Shown: positions 12,934 through 14,028 of the stretch, one piece after another
Numbering within the stretch: the stretch's first letter is position 1
How the letters are laid out: the number at the start of each line of letters is the position of its first letter
Source of the DNA: Candidatus Hydrogenedentota bacterium
GTDB lineage: Bacteria > Hydrogenedentota > Hydrogenedentia > Hydrogenedentales > CAITNO01
Direction: 5' to 3'
DNA: 14,028 nt
Assembly: GCA_903822375.1 (NCBI GenBank)
Contig: CAIJOU010000940.1
Span: forward strand, 1 to 14,028
Notes under the pieces: model-generated
Told to the model about the DNA's origin: nothing
Database searches by the model: none
Seen by the model: the letters and a program-made list of their open reading frames with translations, nothing else
Program-made: the position numbers and the translations under genes

Positions 12934-14028
12934 CTACTCCCGCACCGGCAGCACCACTGTGAAGGTGCTGCCTTTGCCCGGTTCGCTCGACACTTCAATC
13001 TTGCCGTCATTGGCCTCCACAAGGTTCTTGGTCACCGAAAGCCCCAGGCCAATACCGCGAGCCTTGGTCGAATACAACGGTTCAAAAATCTGCGACAGCT
13101 CCTCTCCCGACATGCCGCACCCGGTATCCGCAACGGAAATCCGGACGCGGCCATCCCCGTATTGCGCCACCACCGTCAGCACGCCGCCGCCCGGCATCGC
13201 CTGACAGGCATTCAGGATGATATTGGAGAGCACCTGTTTCACCTGGCCGGGGTCAACCGACAACAGTGGCAGGTCCTCCGGAATCTCCCTGATCACCTTC
13301 ACATCGTCGGACGGTGAAATCTGGGCCAGCACCTCGGTGACCAGCACCGACAGGGAAACGGCTGAACGATCCGCCCTGCTTGTCCGTGCAAATCCAAGCA
13401 GGTCTGAAATGATCTTCTGTGAGTTGTACACCTCTGAAGATATGATGTTCAGATACTCTCTGGTCGTCTCGTCCGCCCCGTCATTGATCAATTTCAGAAA
13501 ATAAACCGCGTTGGAGATAACTCCAAGCGGGTTGCGCAGTTCATGGCCCACACCGCCCGCCAACTGCCCCAGAACAGCCAGTTTCCCCTTGCGGACCAAC
13601 TCGTCCTGGGCATCACGCAACTGCTGCGTCCGTTCATCAACCATGTGACCGAGCCGGTCAGAATATGCCTTTAGTGTGGATTCGATCTCTTTCCGGGCGC
13701 TGATGTCCCAGCATACGCCCGTGATGCGGACTGCCCGTCCTGAAGCGTCCCGGTGAACCTTGCCCCGCCCCGAGATGTCATGGATGCTCTGGTCGGGCCA
13801 TATCATCCTGAACTCCGCGTCAATCTCAGACTGGGACTTCAGCGCATGGAGCAGTTCGGCGTATATGCGGTCCCGGTCTTCCGGATGCACCGCAGCCATG
13901 AACTGTTCCGCCATATCGGCACCGTTGTGGGGGTCCAGACCGAACAGGCGTCTGGTGTTGTCATCCCAAACGTACCTTTTTTCTGAAACAATCCAGTCCA
14001 GCGTGCCCACACCGGAGGATTCCAGGGC
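12934..14028 (-). CDS. PAS histidine kinase, N-terminus beyond the window
   Basis: The frame is open to the right edge, so the start is missing; 364 residues are visible. The first in-frame start-like codon (GTG at 14010) falls inside a PAS domain, preceded by ALESSG in frame, typical of PAS N-terminal helices, so the gene clearly continues. Counting from the edge, PAS and its PAC tail occupy about 1-115, followed by a coiled coil (about 115-150). HisKA has H162 in GHELRNP, and HATPase has N269/N273, DTGCGM (301-306) and GIGLGL (325-330). The kinase core is complete and resembles NtrB/ZraS-type kinases. It has no C-terminal receiver. It is two bases upstream of the double-receiver gene, its probable phosphorylation partner. 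Upstream sensory or membrane domains cannot be judged. Confidence 0.9.
   Translation of the reverse strand, partial: ALESSGVGTLDWIVSEKRYVWDDNTRRLFGLDPHNGADMAEQFMAAVHPEDRDRIYAELLHALKSQSEIDAEFRMIWPDQSIHDISGRGKVHRDASGRAVRITGVCWDISARKEIESTLKAYSDRLGHMVDERTQQLRDAQDELVRKGKLAVLGQLAGGVGHELRNPLGVISNAVYFLKLINDGADETTREYLNIISSEVYNSQKIISDLLGFARTSRADRSAVSLSVLVTEVLAQISPSDDVKVIREIPEDLPLLSVDPGQVKQVLSNIILNACQAMPGGGVLTVVAQYGDGRVRISVADTGCGMSGEELSQIFEPLYSTKARGIGLGLSVTKNLVEANDGKIEVSSEPGKGSTFTVVLPVRE

Overview
The window is GC-rich and densely coding, and it reads as chromosomal DNA of a free-living bacterium. The set of hybrid histidine kinases, an RpfG-type HD-GYP protein, a MEDS sensor and a response regulator with a Cys4 tail is typical of environmental Gram-negative lineages such as deltaproteobacteria or Planctomycetes/Hydrogenedentes-like groups. 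That placement is inference from gene content; no marker gene fixes the taxon. There are no tRNA, rRNA, CRISPR, insertion-sequence or phage genes that I can support.

Left part (1-4171). A coiled-coil protein of unknown function runs off the left edge on the minus strand (1-462). It carries three tandem 17-residue repeats. A 779-base gap with no recognisable gene (463-1241) holds a cluster of short palindromes and two weak promoter candidates. Then, on the plus strand, comes a classical short-chain dehydrogenase/reductase (1242-1961), whose Shine-Dalgarno lies in a small hairpin. It is coupled by a TGATG stop-start overlap to a RecD2-type helicase (1961-4171).

Right part (4256-14028, all minus strand). 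This is a two-component signalling cluster of seven genes in two apparent transcription units, containing three histidine kinases and eight receiver domains. The upstream unit, read from right to left, is: a PAS histidine kinase cut by the right edge; a double-receiver protein with a TTG start and a degenerate second receiver; a REC-PAS-GAF-HisKA_3 kinase; and a NarL/LuxR-type regulator joined to that kinase by an ATGA overlap. The downstream unit starts after a 357-base gap and contains: a 989-residue REC-MEDS-PAS-PAS-HisKA-HATPase-REC hybrid kinase; a REC-HD-GYP protein predicted to hydrolyse cyclic di-GMP; and a receiver protein ending in a Cys4 (CxxC...CxxC) domain.

How they may work together (inference). 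The NarL-type regulator is the only DNA-binding output in the window. The gap between the two units holds a plausible promoter (TTCCCA-17-CATAAT) with direct repeats of ATCAGGGATT, spaced 22 bases apart, immediately upstream of its -35 element, plus an inverted half-site. A simple reading is that the upstream unit senses a signal and its NarL-type regulator controls the downstream unit, which adds a second sensory input (MEDS, PAS) and a cyclic di-GMP output (HD-GYP). No HPt domain and no GGDEF cyclase are present, so any phosphorelay and any cyclic di-GMP synthesis must use partners elsewhere.
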